64,000 nt of DNA, from assembly GCA_019456145.1 (NCBI GenBank), contig VRUL01000009.1, forward strand, positions 103,867 through 167,866. The letters run 5' to 3'. The notes under the pieces were generated by a model, which was not told the DNA's origin, did not search any database, and was given only the letters and a program-made list of their open reading frames with translations. Numbering within the stretch: position 1 is the stretch's first letter; the number at the start of each line of letters is the position of its first letter. Shown piece by piece: positions 44,076 to 53,239 of this stretch. The position numbers and the translations under genes are program-made. Source of the DNA: Planctomycetota bacterium (GTDB lineage Bacteria > Planctomycetota > Phycisphaerae > Sedimentisphaerales > Anaerobacaceae).

Positions 44076-45104
44076 ATGATAAACAGGAAAGATTTATTAG
44101 ATCGCGCGAGGACCCTGCAAGCTACGGACATACATATTTGTGCCGGTGCTCCTATACTATTTAGAGTAGGAGGGAAGCTGGTTCCTATTTCAAAAGCAAA
44201 GCTGACCGTCGAGCAAAGTAAAGAAATATCGCTGGAACTACTAACAGAGGACCAGAAAATCCGATTTGAAAAGAATCTGGACTTCGACTTAATGTTGGCA
44301 GGTGGAGATGGAAGATACCGGATAAATATCGGTTATTTTGACGGCCATGTAGGAGCTACAATTAGAATCCTTCCTACAACCCCAAGAACGATGAAAGAAT
44401 TGTTCCTCCCTGATATTGTCGGAAAACTGGCTCGCAGAACAAAAGGGTTGGTATTAATAACCGGAAGTACGAGTCAGGGTAAAACTACAACAATGGCGTC
44501 GATGATAGATGAAATAAACACAACTTGTAAAAAACACATAGTTACTATCGAAGACCCGATTGAGTACGTCCATACGAATAAAGGCGGGATTGTAAGGCAA
44601 AGAGAAGTCGGCAGAGACACCCAAACATTTTACACCGGGCTAAGGGCCGCTTTAAGACAAGACCCTGATGTTATTGCAATAGGTGAGATGAGAGATTACG
44701 AGACTATCAAGATTGCCTTAACAGCCGCAGAAACAGGTGTCCTGGTTCTTTCCACACTGCATGTTATATCAATCGACAAGATTATGGAAAGACTTTTGAG
44801 TTATGCTCCTGCTACTGACGAAAGCCAGTTGAGGTTTCTTCTGGCTGAATCTTTGCAGGGTATGATTCACCAGGAATTAATCCCAACAGTAAATGGTGAG
44901 CAAAGGGTGGCGTGTGAAGTATTAGTTGTGACTGGTGCTGCGAGGAATATTATAAGAAGGAGGGGTGGATTCTTCCTGAGAAGTATAATCGAAACAGGAA
45001 AAAAATATGGTATGATTACGATGGTGGAATCCATAAATGCACTTCTTAAAAGAAAGATAATAAGCGAAGGTGTTGCAAAAAGTATTCTGGTTAACTATAC
45101 ATAA
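44076..45104 (+). CDS. PilT/PilU-like retraction ATPase, divergent
   Basis: Cytoplasmic secretion-ATPase-family protein of 342 residues. The PilT N-terminal motif (ATDIHICAGAPILFRVGGKL), EDPIEYVH, the Asp-box RQDPDVIAIGEMRDYETI and the overall length fit PilT/PilU. It differs at key places: Walker A is GSTSQGKTT (130-138) and not GPTGSGKST, and the His box reads TLHVISIDKI where PilT has TLHTNSA. The Lys and Thr/Ser of Walker A remain, so ATP binding is possible. It stands alone without other pilus genes, 39 bp after tilS. Confidence 0.8.
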   Translation: MINRKDLLDRARTLQATDIHICAGAPILFRVGGKLVPISKAKLTVEQSKEISLELLTEDQKIRFEKNLDFDLMLAGGDGRYRINIGYFDGHVGATIRILPTTPRTMKELFLPDIVGKLARRTKGLVLITGSTSQGKTTTMASMIDEINTTCKKHIVTIEDPIEYVHTNKGGIVRQREVGRDTQTFYTGLRAALRQDPDVIAIGEMRDYETIKIALTAAETGVLVLSTLHVISIDKIMERLLSYAPATDESQLRFLLAESLQGMIHQELIPTVNGEQRVACEVLVVTGAARNIIRRRGGFFLRSIIETGKKYGMITMVESINALLKRKIISEGVAKSILVNYT

Positions 45105-45199
45105 TAGCTCTTTTACCCTTTCAGTGTTTCCGGCCTGAAAAGTGGCGCAGGAAGGCTGAGCCGGATTAGAACAGCAAACAACAGCAGGAGCAAATAATC

Positions 45200-46600
45200 A
45201 TGAGCATAACGTATTGCACACGTCGTGATTTTGTAAAAGCCGCCGGCCTGGGAGCGGCGACGCTGGCGATGCAGGGCTGCCTAAACGCCTCTGGCCTGAT
45301 TTCGGAAAAGGCTTCTGACCGGAGACCAAACATCATTTTCATCCTGGCCGATGACCTGGGCTGGACAGAGCTGGGATGCTATGGAAGCACCTTTAATCAA
45401 ACGCCCAACCTCGACAAACTGGCCGCCCGGGGAATGAGGTTTACGGAAGCCTACGCAGCGGCGCCGGTTTGTTCGCCGTACCGCGCAGCCCTGATGACCG
45501 GGCAATACCCCGCGAGGCTCGGGATAACCGATTACCTTCGCCCAAACGACCCAAACCACCTTCCGACTGACCATATCACCATCGCCGAGATGCTCAAGCG
45601 CGCTGGCTACACAACAGGCATCATAGGCAAGTGGCATCTAACCGGTTATGCCAACCACGGTGCTGAGGAATTCCCTCCCGGCAAATACGGTTTTGATGAA
45701 GTGATTGTCTCGGAAAACCGCGGCATCGGTGGAGGCAGCTATTTTCATCCATATCACTTCAACAGGCAAATCCAAAAACGTCTGCCCGGCAAAGAGTATC
45801 TTGTCGACCGGTGCAATCTTGAAGCAATAGAATTCATCGACCGGAACAAGGATGGTCCCTTCTTTCTCTACCTAAGTCATTACGCCGTTCATACCCGCCT
45901 GCAGGGCAAGCCGGAACTGGTCGCAAAGTACGAGAAAAAAACCGGCGCTGGCAGTGGGAATAAAGCCCGACAGAATAATCCACACCTTGCTGCCCAGCTC
46001 GAAAGCATCGATGAGGGTGTTGGTATGATTATGAACAAACTCGACGAATTGGGCTTGGCCGAAAACACCGTTCTAATCTTTACAAGCGACAACGGCGGGG
46101 AGGACCGTGTCACCTCCAACGCTCCGTTGCGGGCCGGCAAATCTACCCTTTACGAGGGAGGAATCCGCGAGCCGTTAATAATCCGTTGGCCGCCGGTAGT
46201 CAAACCAGGTAGTATTTGCAATACGCCGACCTGCAATATTGATTTCTACCCGACGTTTCTTCGGATAGCAGGCCTCGAAGCCGACGCACGCCGGCGCCTT
46301 GACGGAATCTCTATTTTGCCGTTGCTCAAAAATCCCGAGGCCAAACTTGCCCGCGACACACTCTACTGGCACTACCCGCTCAAAAAACAGCACTTCCTTG
46401 GCGGCCGTTCCTCTGGTGCTGTCCGGCAGGGCAGTTGGAAGCTCATCGAATTCTTCGATAACGGCTCGGTCGAACTCTACAATCTCGCCGACGATATAGC
46501 GGAGAAAAACAACCTGGCCCAAAAGCTCCCCAAAAAAACCGCCGAGCTGCAAAAGCGCCTGACAGCATGGCGGCTGGATGTTGGGGCCAAGACTTCCTGA
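45200..46600 (+). CDS. Tat-exported sulfatase, first of three
   Basis: Sulfatase of 466 residues. Tat signal CTRRDFVKAAGLGAATLAMQGC with a lipobox-like AMQGC; NIIFILADDLGWTELGC at residues 44-60; formylglycine motif CSPYR at Cys91, where the fourth position is Tyr, less common than Ser or Thr; GKWHLTGY and FTSDNGG further on. The CAGGAG site before the ATG is good. It is the first gene of a three-sulfatase operon; the second begins 39 bp downstream. Confidence 0.93.
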   Translation: MSITYCTRRDFVKAAGLGAATLAMQGCLNASGLISEKASDRRPNIIFILADDLGWTELGCYGSTFNQTPNLDKLAARGMRFTEAYAAAPVCSPYRAALMTGQYPARLGITDYLRPNDPNHLPTDHITIAEMLKRAGYTTGIIGKWHLTGYANHGAEEFPPGKYGFDEVIVSENRGIGGGSYFHPYHFNRQIQKRLPGKEYLVDRCNLEAIEFIDRNKDGPFFLYLSHYAVHTRLQGKPELVAKYEKKTGAGSGNKARQNNPHLAAQLESIDEGVGMIMNKLDELGLAENTVLIFTSDNGGEDRVTSNAPLRAGKSTLYEGGIREPLIIRWPPVVKPGSICNTPTCNIDFYPTFLRIAGLEADARRRLDGISILPLLKNPEAKLARDTLYWHYPLKKQHFLGGRSSGAVRQGSWKLIEFFDNGSVELYNLADDIAEKNNLAQKLPKKTAELQKRLTAWRLDVGAKTS

Positions 46601-46639
46601 AGTATGAGAAAAGGAAACTAAAAAATAGGAGAGATAGTT

Positions 46640-48049
46640 ATGAAAAAAGTTGGTTACACGCGTCGTGATTTTCTAAAAACCATGGGTGTTGGTATGGCGT
46701 CACTGGCTCTGCCGGGTTGCACGGGTCAGGCCAAGCAAGTTTCTCACGGGGCATCTACAGGAAAGCCGAATTTCATTATCATCTTCACCGACGACCAGGG
46801 CTACCAGGACGTTGGCTGTTTTGGTTCGCCAAATATAAATACACCGAATCTTGACCGCATGGCCGACGAGGGGATGAAGTTCACGGATTTTTATTCGGCT
46901 GCTTCGGTTTGTTCGCCTTCACGGGCCGCTTTGCTGACCGGCTGTTATCCCCCACGGGTAAGTATAACTAAAGTACTGTTCCCGCGGGATAGTATCGGTT
47001 TGAATCCAAATGAAGTCACCATCGCGGACATTCTAAAAGCTCGAGGTTACGCCACCGCCTGCATAGGCAAATGGCACCTCGGCCACCTGCCTCAATTCCT
47101 CCCTACCAGCAACGGCTTTGATTCGTACTTCGGCATTCCATACTCCAACGATATGGATGGTGTAAAGGGCAGGAATCGAAATCTTGACCATGCCTGGCAG
47201 CAGAAAGATTTTTCTCCGTGGAACGTTCCGTTGATGCGCGATGAAAAAATCATCGAGCGCCCGGCTGACCAGACTACCCTGATTGAACGTTATACACAGG
47301 AGGCCGAAAAGTTCATCACAGAAAACAAAGACCGCCCATTCTTCCTGTATCTGCCCCACACCATGCCCCATGTTCCACTGTTCGTTTCTGATGAATTTTT
47401 CGTCGCCGACGCCCATAAGGCATACAAGGCAACTATCGAGCAGATAGATTCGTCTGTGGGCCGCGTTCTTGCAGCTCTTAAAAAGGCTGGTGTCGATAGA
47501 AATACACTCGTGGTCTTTACCAGTGACAACGGCCCCTGGCTCGGCAAGAAGCATCATGGCGGCTCTGCCCTGCCTCTGCGTGACGGAAAATTTACCACCT
47601 ATGAAGGCGGTATGCGCGAGCCGACAATTATGCGCTGGCCGGGCAAAATCCCTGCCGACAGGGTTTGCCGCGAAATCTGCGGCACAATTGACCTGCTGCC
47701 GACGTTTGCAAAGTTAGCTAAAGGCCAGGTGCCGCCCGACCGGGTAATTGACGGAAAAGATATATGGCCGTTGATGTCCGGCAAGCCGGGAGCAAAGTCA
47801 CCACATAAAGCGTATTTTTACTATAGAGGTAACAATCTTGAAGCCGTCCGTTGCGGCAGATGGAAGCTCCGCAGCATGAAAAAGACCGAATTGTATGACC
47901 TCAATGCTGACATCAGCGAAAAGCACAATCTCGCGGATAAGCATCCGGGAATCGTAAAGCGCCTGAACTATATAATGAAGGAATTTGACCGCCAACTAAA
48001 AGCAAACGTGCGACCACCGGGAAAGGCTGCTAAAAAGAAGCAGGTTTAA
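46640..48049 (+). CDS. Tat-exported sulfatase, second of three
   Basis: Sulfatase of 469 residues. Tat signal YTRRDFLKTMGVGMASLALPGC with lipobox; NFIIIFTDDQGYQDVGCFG at residues 44-62; canonical CSPSR at Cys91; GKWHLGHLPQFLP, HTMPHVPLF and FTSDNGPWL are typical arylsulfatase features. Cys91 falls at the same residue number as in both neighbours, so the three probably arose by tandem duplication followed by divergence. GGAGAG precedes the ATG. Confidence 0.94.
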   Translation: MKKVGYTRRDFLKTMGVGMASLALPGCTGQAKQVSHGASTGKPNFIIIFTDDQGYQDVGCFGSPNINTPNLDRMADEGMKFTDFYSAASVCSPSRAALLTGCYPPRVSITKVLFPRDSIGLNPNEVTIADILKARGYATACIGKWHLGHLPQFLPTSNGFDSYFGIPYSNDMDGVKGRNRNLDHAWQQKDFSPWNVPLMRDEKIIERPADQTTLIERYTQEAEKFITENKDRPFFLYLPHTMPHVPLFVSDEFFVADAHKAYKATIEQIDSSVGRVLAALKKAGVDRNTLVVFTSDNGPWLGKKHHGGSALPLRDGKFTTYEGGMREPTIMRWPGKIPADRVCREICGTIDLLPTFAKLAKGQVPPDRVIDGKDIWPLMSGKPGAKSPHKAYFYYRGNNLEAVRCGRWKLRSMKKTELYDLNADISEKHNLADKHPGIVKRLNYIMKEFDRQLKANVRPPGKAAKKKQV

Positions 48050-48101
48050 GGCAGGCAAACTGATCCGGATAAAAGCGGCAAAAAAAAGTAGGAGGAAAAA
48101 A

Positions 48102-49610
48102 ATGAGCATGCTCAATAACACTCGTCGTAATTTTCTCAAGGCCACCGGTTTCGGTGCGGCGTCGCTGACTCTCTCTGGCTTGACAGGGGCTTCTCAGTCA
48201 TTTGGAGCCCGCGCTGATAAGAACCGCCCGAATATCCTCTTTTGCCTTGCCGATGACTGGTCCTGGCCCCACGCCGGGATCGCCGGTGACAAAGTTATCA
48301 AAACCCCGACCTTCGACCGGGTGGCCCGTGAAGGTGTACTGTTTAACAACGCATTTGTCTCTTCCCCATCGTGCACACCATCGCGGGGTGCGATTGTGAC
48401 CGGGCAGTGGCACTGGCGTCTGGAGCAGGGCGGCAACCTCTGGAGCACACTGCCGGCAAAGTTCGACGTGTACCCGGACATGCTGGAACAGACCGGTTAC
48501 CATGTGGGCTTTACTCGAAAGGGCTGGGGCCCCGGCCGCGATCAGCCGGGCGGCAGAAAACGAAATCCCGCCGGCCCGCGGTTCAAAAACTTCCATCAGT
48601 TTCTAAAAGCCCGACCGCAGGGCAAGCCATTTTGCTTCTGGTTTGGCAGCACAGACCCGCACCGAGGCTATAAGTGGCAGTCCGGCGTCAATAGCGGAAT
48701 GAAGATTGAGGATGTAGAAGTACCCGCCTGCATGCCGGACAGCGAACAGGTCCGCACCGATATTTGCGACTACTATTGGGAGGTCCGGCGGTTCGACACC
48801 GAAGTCGGAGAATTGCTGAAAGTACTGGAAGAAAACGGCGAACTGGACAACACGCTGGTGGCCATCTCCGGCGACAATGGCATGCCGTTCCCGCGCTGCA
48901 AGGGTAATCTATACGACCTTGGCACAAACGTTCCGCTTGCGGTCCGCTGGCCCGCCCGAGTCAAGGCCGGCCGGGTTGTGGAAGACTTTATCAGCCTCGC
49001 GGATTTAGCGCCGACGCTCCTCCAGGCAGCCGGATTGAAACCCACCCCCCAGATGACCGCAAAAAGTTTCCTCAATGTGCTGACCTCCGGCAAATCCGGG
49101 CGCGTGGACCCAAAGCGCGATCACATCCTGACAGGCAGGGAACGTCATGTCCCATGCCAGCAAATCGGCATGGCCGGGTATCCGATGCGGGCGATACGCA
49201 CCCATGATTTCCTCTACATCCGCAACTTCAAGCCCAACCGCTGGCCCGCAGGCACCCCAAAAGCTTATGCCCAGATTACGGAAATAGTCGTGTCTCGTCC
49301 ACGCGGAACATTTTATGGTTATAGTGATATTGATGCGTCGCCTGCAAAGTCTTACATGTTGAAGTACCGCAACGAACCGAAAGTTAAGAAGTTATTCGAT
49401 CTGGCTTTTGGAAAGCGACCGGCCCGAGAGCTTTACGACCTGCGAAAGGACCCGGAGCAGTTAAACAACATTGCGGACAAACCTCAATATGCCGGAGTAA
49501 AACGCAAGTTGAACACCACCCTTATGTCCGAGCTGAAAGCGACCAAAGACCCGCGCGTTTTGGGCCGGGGTGATGCCTTTGACAACTATCCCTATTACGG
49601 CGGAAGGTGA
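48102..49610 (+). CDS. Tat-exported sulfatase, third of three, heparan N-sulfatase-like
   Basis: Sulfatase of 502 residues. The signal has RRNF (NTRRNFLKATGFGAAS) and no lipobox Cys, so this one is probably released. NILFCLADDWSWPHAGIAG lies at residues 44-62; the formylglycine site is CTPSR at Cys91; then GQWHWRLEQGGNLWSTLPAK and YPDMLEQTGYHVGFTRKGWG, which resemble N-sulfoglucosamine sulfohydrolase-type enzymes. ISGDNGMPFPRCKGNLYDLG is the second metal site. AGGAGG precedes the ATG. It completes the operon; no terminator with a plus-strand T-run follows directly. Confidence 0.93.
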   Translation: MSMLNNTRRNFLKATGFGAASLTLSGLTGASQSFGARADKNRPNILFCLADDWSWPHAGIAGDKVIKTPTFDRVAREGVLFNNAFVSSPSCTPSRGAIVTGQWHWRLEQGGNLWSTLPAKFDVYPDMLEQTGYHVGFTRKGWGPGRDQPGGRKRNPAGPRFKNFHQFLKARPQGKPFCFWFGSTDPHRGYKWQSGVNSGMKIEDVEVPACMPDSEQVRTDICDYYWEVRRFDTEVGELLKVLEENGELDNTLVAISGDNGMPFPRCKGNLYDLGTNVPLAVRWPARVKAGRVVEDFISLADLAPTLLQAAGLKPTPQMTAKSFLNVLTSGKSGRVDPKRDHILTGRERHVPCQQIGMAGYPMRAIRTHDFLYIRNFKPNRWPAGTPKAYAQITEIVVSRPRGTFYGYSDIDASPAKSYMLKYRNEPKVKKLFDLAFGKRPARELYDLRKDPEQLNNIADKPQYAGVKRKLNTTLMSELKATKDPRVLGRGDAFDNYPYYGGR

Positions 49611-49676
49611 GCGTAAAACCGGCCACGACCAACCGCTGATTTAAACCGTGATTTAGTAGTCTGTGCTCCAACGCAT

Positions 49677-49706
49677 AAAAAAGGCCGAGCAAGAAAAGCC
49701 CGGCCT
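49677..49706 (-). terminator. terminator of sigma operon 1
   Basis: Minus strand: AGGCCGGGC, 7-nt loop, GCTCGGCCT, then T-run (nine pairs with one G-U). Same element as at 51862, 53922 and 56205. Confidence 0.85.
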
Positions 49707-49737
49707 ATGGGATAAACTTTATACTTACTCTCTATAT

Positions 49738-49869
49738 TTACTTCGGTAGATTCTCTTGTTTTACCTCCTTTGCACTCAGGTCACCATAGATGACCCGGTA
49801 CGTTTCTGAGTTCTGATCAATGCAGTTCCTGCCAAGCATACAGATGTAATAATCAATTCGCTTTAATTT
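49738..49869 (-). pseudogene. decayed C-terminal tail of an anti-sigma gene
   Basis: On the minus strand, in a frame different from the anti-sigma gene that ends at 49853, the sequence reads NSETYRVIYGDLSAKEVKQE then NLPK and stop (TAA at 49738-49740). The intact anti-sigma protein of operon 2 ends SEAYRVIYGDLSVKEVSEE then NLPK and stop. Homology continues at the DNA level past the stop and into the terminator. It is either the remnant of a paralogous gene or the old 3' end of the present one after a frameshift. Confidence 0.75.
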
Positions 49870-51175
49870 CTGTTAAGGACTCGACAAGCTCCTGCAACTT
49901 TTCGTTGCTCATTTGTTTATTGGCTACCAAGTCCATAATTGCTCCGTCCGGCATGACAATCATCCTGGTAAATCTTTCTTCGCTGAGGTTTTCAATTTCA
50001 AAAAATTCTGGATTTGCCTCGGCAAAACTTTCCAGAAAAACGCGGGCAGCTACAAAGCTATTTGGATGTGTATACAGCTTTGCTCCAGTGGAAGCCTCAA
50101 TAACAAGCTGCTCCTTGAGTATCCACCCCATATACCCCTCTTTATAATCACTGTGCATATTCGACTGATTGATTATTATATTATTGCCCTCATCGCTCAC
50201 AATCCCGGTCAAATACGCTTTGCCAACTTTGGAAGAAGGTTCAACAACCTGCATAATTATCAGCTTCTCTAACCACGGGAGATTTCCTATGGTATACGCC
50301 GTATGATTGAGTCCACTTCGAATATCTTCAGCAGTGATTACCCTGGACTCAACCGGTCTATAATCCTGAATTATGGTCTTTACTTCGTATCCATCAGGGA
50401 CGTCAGTACTGAAAGCCGACGGGTCCAGTTCAAAATCAAATTCAAATTCATCCAGAAAAATGGTTTGCCCTGCCTGAGTGTGTATAAGCTCTATTTCAAC
50501 CGGTAGTTTCGTCTTCGGATCCACCCACACTGTAAAATCATTGTACTTATTTGGTTGATGTCTGAAACCGTGCAGGATTTTACCATTTTTCTTTTTTGTG
50601 CCGAGTTTTTCAGTAGATTCCTGCTCGAATCGCTTGACCATTTCAATTATATGCGGGTCACTTCTGGGACCAAACCCAATAAGCTTTGTAACTGTTGCCT
50701 TCATCTGATCGGGTTTAAGCTCTAATGTTATCGCATCGGTTCCACGCATATCGATAATATGTATGTCTCCGTTTTCAACTTCCTGCCGTCTTTGTGAAAG
50801 GTTCAGATGATACACATCCATCGTCGGTATTTCAGGGCCTTGTTCCCGAACAACTCTCTGACGGCATTTATATTTTGTATAATTGTTGATTTGCTCAACC
50901 ACCTGAGCCCAGGCAACACTTGCTCCATCAATCGACCCACCAAAGTGATTTATGCCAATAAGTATTGCGATAATTACCACCGCGGCGGCAGCGACTCTTG
51001 TTATCTTACTTTTCATAATTATTCTCCTTATATTCGGCCGTGAGACAGCCGATTTAATTCTTTCTGATTCATCCAGCGCCTGCAAAACGTTGCCAAGAAT
51101 CCGGTCATGCGTTTCGACGCCGGCGTCATAACGTAGTTTCCTGATTAGATTCTTCATATTGTTTGCTGGTCTCAT
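49853..51175 (-). CDS. anti-sigma protein 1, membrane-bound with LolA-like sensor domain
   Basis: Protein of 440 residues expected to hold sigma factor 1 at the membrane. Residues 7-50 (NLIRKLRYDAGVETHDRILG) replace the zinc-finger anti-sigma domain seen in operons 2 and 3. One membrane helix (58-77) follows RRIIMKSKITRVAAAAVVII. The periplasmic part (90-270) has the LolA/RseB-like pattern VWVDPKTKLPVEIEL and DPSAFSTDVPDGY; the C-terminal 150 residues are unlike those of the other three. It starts four bases inside the sigma gene (ATGA overlap). The last codons may be frameshifted (see the tail at 49738). Confidence 0.8.
   Translation of the reverse strand: MRPANNMKNLIRKLRYDAGVETHDRILGNVLQALDESERIKSAVSRPNIRRIIMKSKITRVAAAAVVIIAILIGINHFGGSIDGASVAWAQVVEQINNYTKYKCRQRVVREQGPEIPTMDVYHLNLSQRRQEVENGDIHIIDMRGTDAITLELKPDQMKATVTKLIGFGPRSDPHIIEMVKRFEQESTEKLGTKKKNGKILHGFRHQPNKYNDFTVWVDPKTKLPVEIELIHTQAGQTIFLDEFEFDFELDPSAFSTDVPDGYEVKTIIQDYRPVESRVITAEDIRSGLNHTAYTIGNLPWLEKLIIMQVVEPSSKVGKAYLTGIVSDEGNNIIINQSNMHSDYKEGYMGWILKEQLVIEASTGAKLYTHPNSFVAARVFLESFAEANPEFFEIENLSEERFTRMIVMPDGAIMDLVANKQMSNEKLQELVESLTEIKAN
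51014..51029 (-). promoter_or_regulatory. internal ribosome-binding site and Met54 in anti-sigma 1
   Basis: AAGGAGAA (51022-51029), five bases, then ATG for Met54 just before the membrane helix. Could start a short product without the sigma-binding domain. Confidence 0.45.
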
Positions 51176-51717
51176 TTTCTTACCTCACCATTTAGCAGCG
51201 ACCGCAGTTTATCCAAACCGTATCGGTACCGACTTTGGGCTGTTTTGATTGAAATATTCTGCAATTTGGCTATTTGTCTAAATCTTAAGTCGCCATGCAA
51301 ACGAAGCACTATTGCCTCTCGCTGCTCGTAAGGAAGATGAGTTATCGCTTGCTTCAATTTTTGCAGTTCTTCTGTGCATATCACTAACTGAATCGGACTT
51401 TTTGCATCTGACGTCATTTGTGCAGCCTCGTTGACTGCAACAGTTGGACGACGCTTTTTTTGGCGAATGTAATCACGCGCTCGGTTAGCCACGCACGTTG
51501 ATAAATAGCTTTTTAAGCTTCCACGCAGACGAAACTTGTCCACGGATTTTACAAACGAGATGAAAACTTCCTGAACAACGTCTTCTGCAGTACTGCCGTT
51601 GCCCAAAAGGTTCGCTGCTAACGTTAGCAAGTCACCGGCATACTTGTCGTAGATAGCGCCGAAAGCATCTCTGCTGCCGCACTTAAATCTCCACAGAAGC
51701 AATCTGTCTTCCAGCAT
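51172..51717 (-). CDS. ECF sigma factor 1
   Basis: ECF sigma factor of 181 residues. Region 2: AFGAIYDKYAGDLLTLAANLLG, then STAEDVVQEVFISFVKSVDKFR and SYLSTCVANRARDYIRQKKRR (-10 recognition). Region 4: LPYEQREAIVLRLHGDLRFRQIAK and ISIKTAQSRYRYGLDKLRSLL (-35 recognition). It directs RNA polymerase to its own regulon when the anti-sigma lets go. Its stop overlaps the anti-sigma start. The ACAATCGATTGT palindrome at 51744-51755 lies 27 bp upstream. Confidence 0.92.
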   Translation of the reverse strand: MLEDRLLLWRFKCGSRDAFGAIYDKYAGDLLTLAANLLGNGSTAEDVVQEVFISFVKSVDKFRLRGSLKSYLSTCVANRARDYIRQKKRRPTVAVNEAAQMTSDAKSPIQLVICTEELQKLKQAITHLPYEQREAIVLRLHGDLRFRQIAKLQNISIKTAQSRYRYGLDKLRSLLNGEVRK

Positions 51718-51861
51718 CTGCTACTCACTTACCTGATATCAGAACAATCGATTGTCACTAATATAACGATGAAACTATATATTTTACTCTAAATAAAATC
51801 ACTCTTTTACAGGATTTTGCTTTCCAACCCCAAATTCCCGATTTCCCCCAAAGAATTGCAC

Positions 51862-51891
51862 AAAAAAAGGCCGAGCGATAGTGCCCGGCCT
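51862..51891 (-). terminator. terminator of sigma operon 2
   Basis: Minus strand: AGGCCGGGC, 6-nt loop, GCTCGGCCT, then seven T. It also lies upstream of sigma 1. Confidence 0.85.
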
Positions 51892-51922
51892 CTGTGATAA
51901 ATGTTATACTTACTCTTTATAT

Positions 51923-53239
51923 TTACTTCGGAAGGTTCTCCTCTGACACCTCTTTGACGCTCAAATCGCCATAGATAACGCGGTAAGCTTCGGAGCCTTC
52001 CGGGCGGTACCAGAATATCGCCTTATCGGCATCGCCCAGTTTAACGCCTTTGCCGGCATAGTGATATTTGTCCTCGGTTTCTAATAATTGGAGGAAGAAC
52101 ATTCCTCGTGGAAGGGTCGTCCCAAGTTTCGCTCCGAGTTTCGCTCCTTCTTCCTCCGAGAGGCCCGATTGAGCAAGCTTTTCTCCAAGCAGGGGCATTT
52201 GTTTCATAAAACTTTCCGTCCCTACTGCCTCCGGGAACGTACCGTCCAGCAGAACCTCAGCCCAGATACGAAGGCTCTCAATAAAGTCTTCCTCGGTGCC
52301 TTTGGTAAAGTCGACTTCGGCCTCCTCTAACGTATATCCCTCCGGCACGTCCATACTAACCTCTGACTCCTCTATTAGCTCATCAAACTTGAAATTCTTC
52401 AGGATGACAAATAACCGTCCTATTTGAAGTTCTACTCGTATCGGAACGGCCGTTTTAGGGTTGGCCCAGATCTTCACTACTCCATCTCCAATTAGGCCCC
52501 GGCCTGCAAATCCGATAGCTTTTTGGCCTTCGATTTCCTGCTCGCCAAGCTCTTCAACCTTTTGACTATTTTTTAACTCCATAAGGACCTTCCGGACAAA
52601 CTCTATGTAACCTCCCGTTCTTTCCTGGAGCTGGCCTTGGATATTAACGTATACTGCTGTTTTGTCTGTAGCCTGGAGCACTAACATTTTCCCAGTCTCC
52701 ATGTCAATAATTTGGGTCATGCCCGGTATGTTCGATACGGTCCTTCTGATTCGTGAACCAACAACTATCTCGTGCATAATGACCGGATTGCTTTCTTCGT
52801 CTCCAATAATGAAGTCGTAGACTACAGTCCGCGCATTGAGGATAGGTTCGATGACTTGGGCAAAGGTCGGAGTGCCTCCACCAATTTGATGTATACCTAT
52901 TAGCACCGCGACAACTAACACTGCCGCGGCAGCCAGTTTTGTAATTCTACTTTCCATAATTATTCTCCTTAGATTAAGGCTCTCGCCGGCTTTGCGCGCG
53001 GTTTTGAGCCTTACATTCTGCTCCTGAATAATCCGATTCAAGACCTCATCCTCAAGCCGGCTGTCAGATAAGGCCTTACCGTTCTTAACAAGACGCCCCT
53101 GAAGCGCCGTTAGCTCTGCCGATTCACTCTGACAGGCATGACAATCCTTAAGATGTTCTGTGACTTCCTCTTTTTGGGCGTCTTCCAAAAGCCCTTCGAA
53201 ATAAGCAACCAAAATTTCTTTACATTCTGCGCAATTCAT
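51923..53239 (-). CDS. anti-sigma protein 2, zinc-finger type
   Basis: Protein of 438 residues. Residues 1-45 are a zf-HC2 anti-sigma domain (NCAECKEILVAYFEGLL, then HLKDCHACQSE with the H-x3-C-x2-C zinc motif). After a linker comes the Met-Glu-Ser start-like segment RRIIMESRITKLAAAAV and a membrane helix (about 100-118). The periplasmic part has a LolA-like domain (IWANPKTAVPIRVELQ, SEVSMDVPEGYTLEEAE) and a C-terminal region ending AYRVIYGDLSVKEVSEE. ATGA overlap with the sigma 2 gene. Confidence 0.85.
   Translation of the reverse strand: MNCAECKEILVAYFEGLLEDAQKEEVTEHLKDCHACQSESAELTALQGRLVKNGKALSDSRLEDEVLNRIIQEQNVRLKTARKAGESLNLRRIIMESRITKLAAAAVLVVAVLIGIHQIGGGTPTFAQVIEPILNARTVVYDFIIGDEESNPVIMHEIVVGSRIRRTVSNIPGMTQIIDMETGKMLVLQATDKTAVYVNIQGQLQERTGGYIEFVRKVLMELKNSQKVEELGEQEIEGQKAIGFAGRGLIGDGVVKIWANPKTAVPIRVELQIGRLFVILKNFKFDELIEESEVSMDVPEGYTLEEAEVDFTKGTEEDFIESLRIWAEVLLDGTFPEAVGTESFMKQMPLLGEKLAQSGLSEEEGAKLGAKLGTTLPRGMFFLQLLETEDKYHYAGKGVKLGDADKAIFWYRPEGSEAYRVIYGDLSVKEVSEENLPK
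52955..52970 (-). promoter_or_regulatory. internal ribosome-binding site and Met95 in anti-sigma 2
   Basis: Identical 16-base AAGGAGAATAATTATG as in operon 1, placed right before the membrane helix. Confidence 0.45.
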
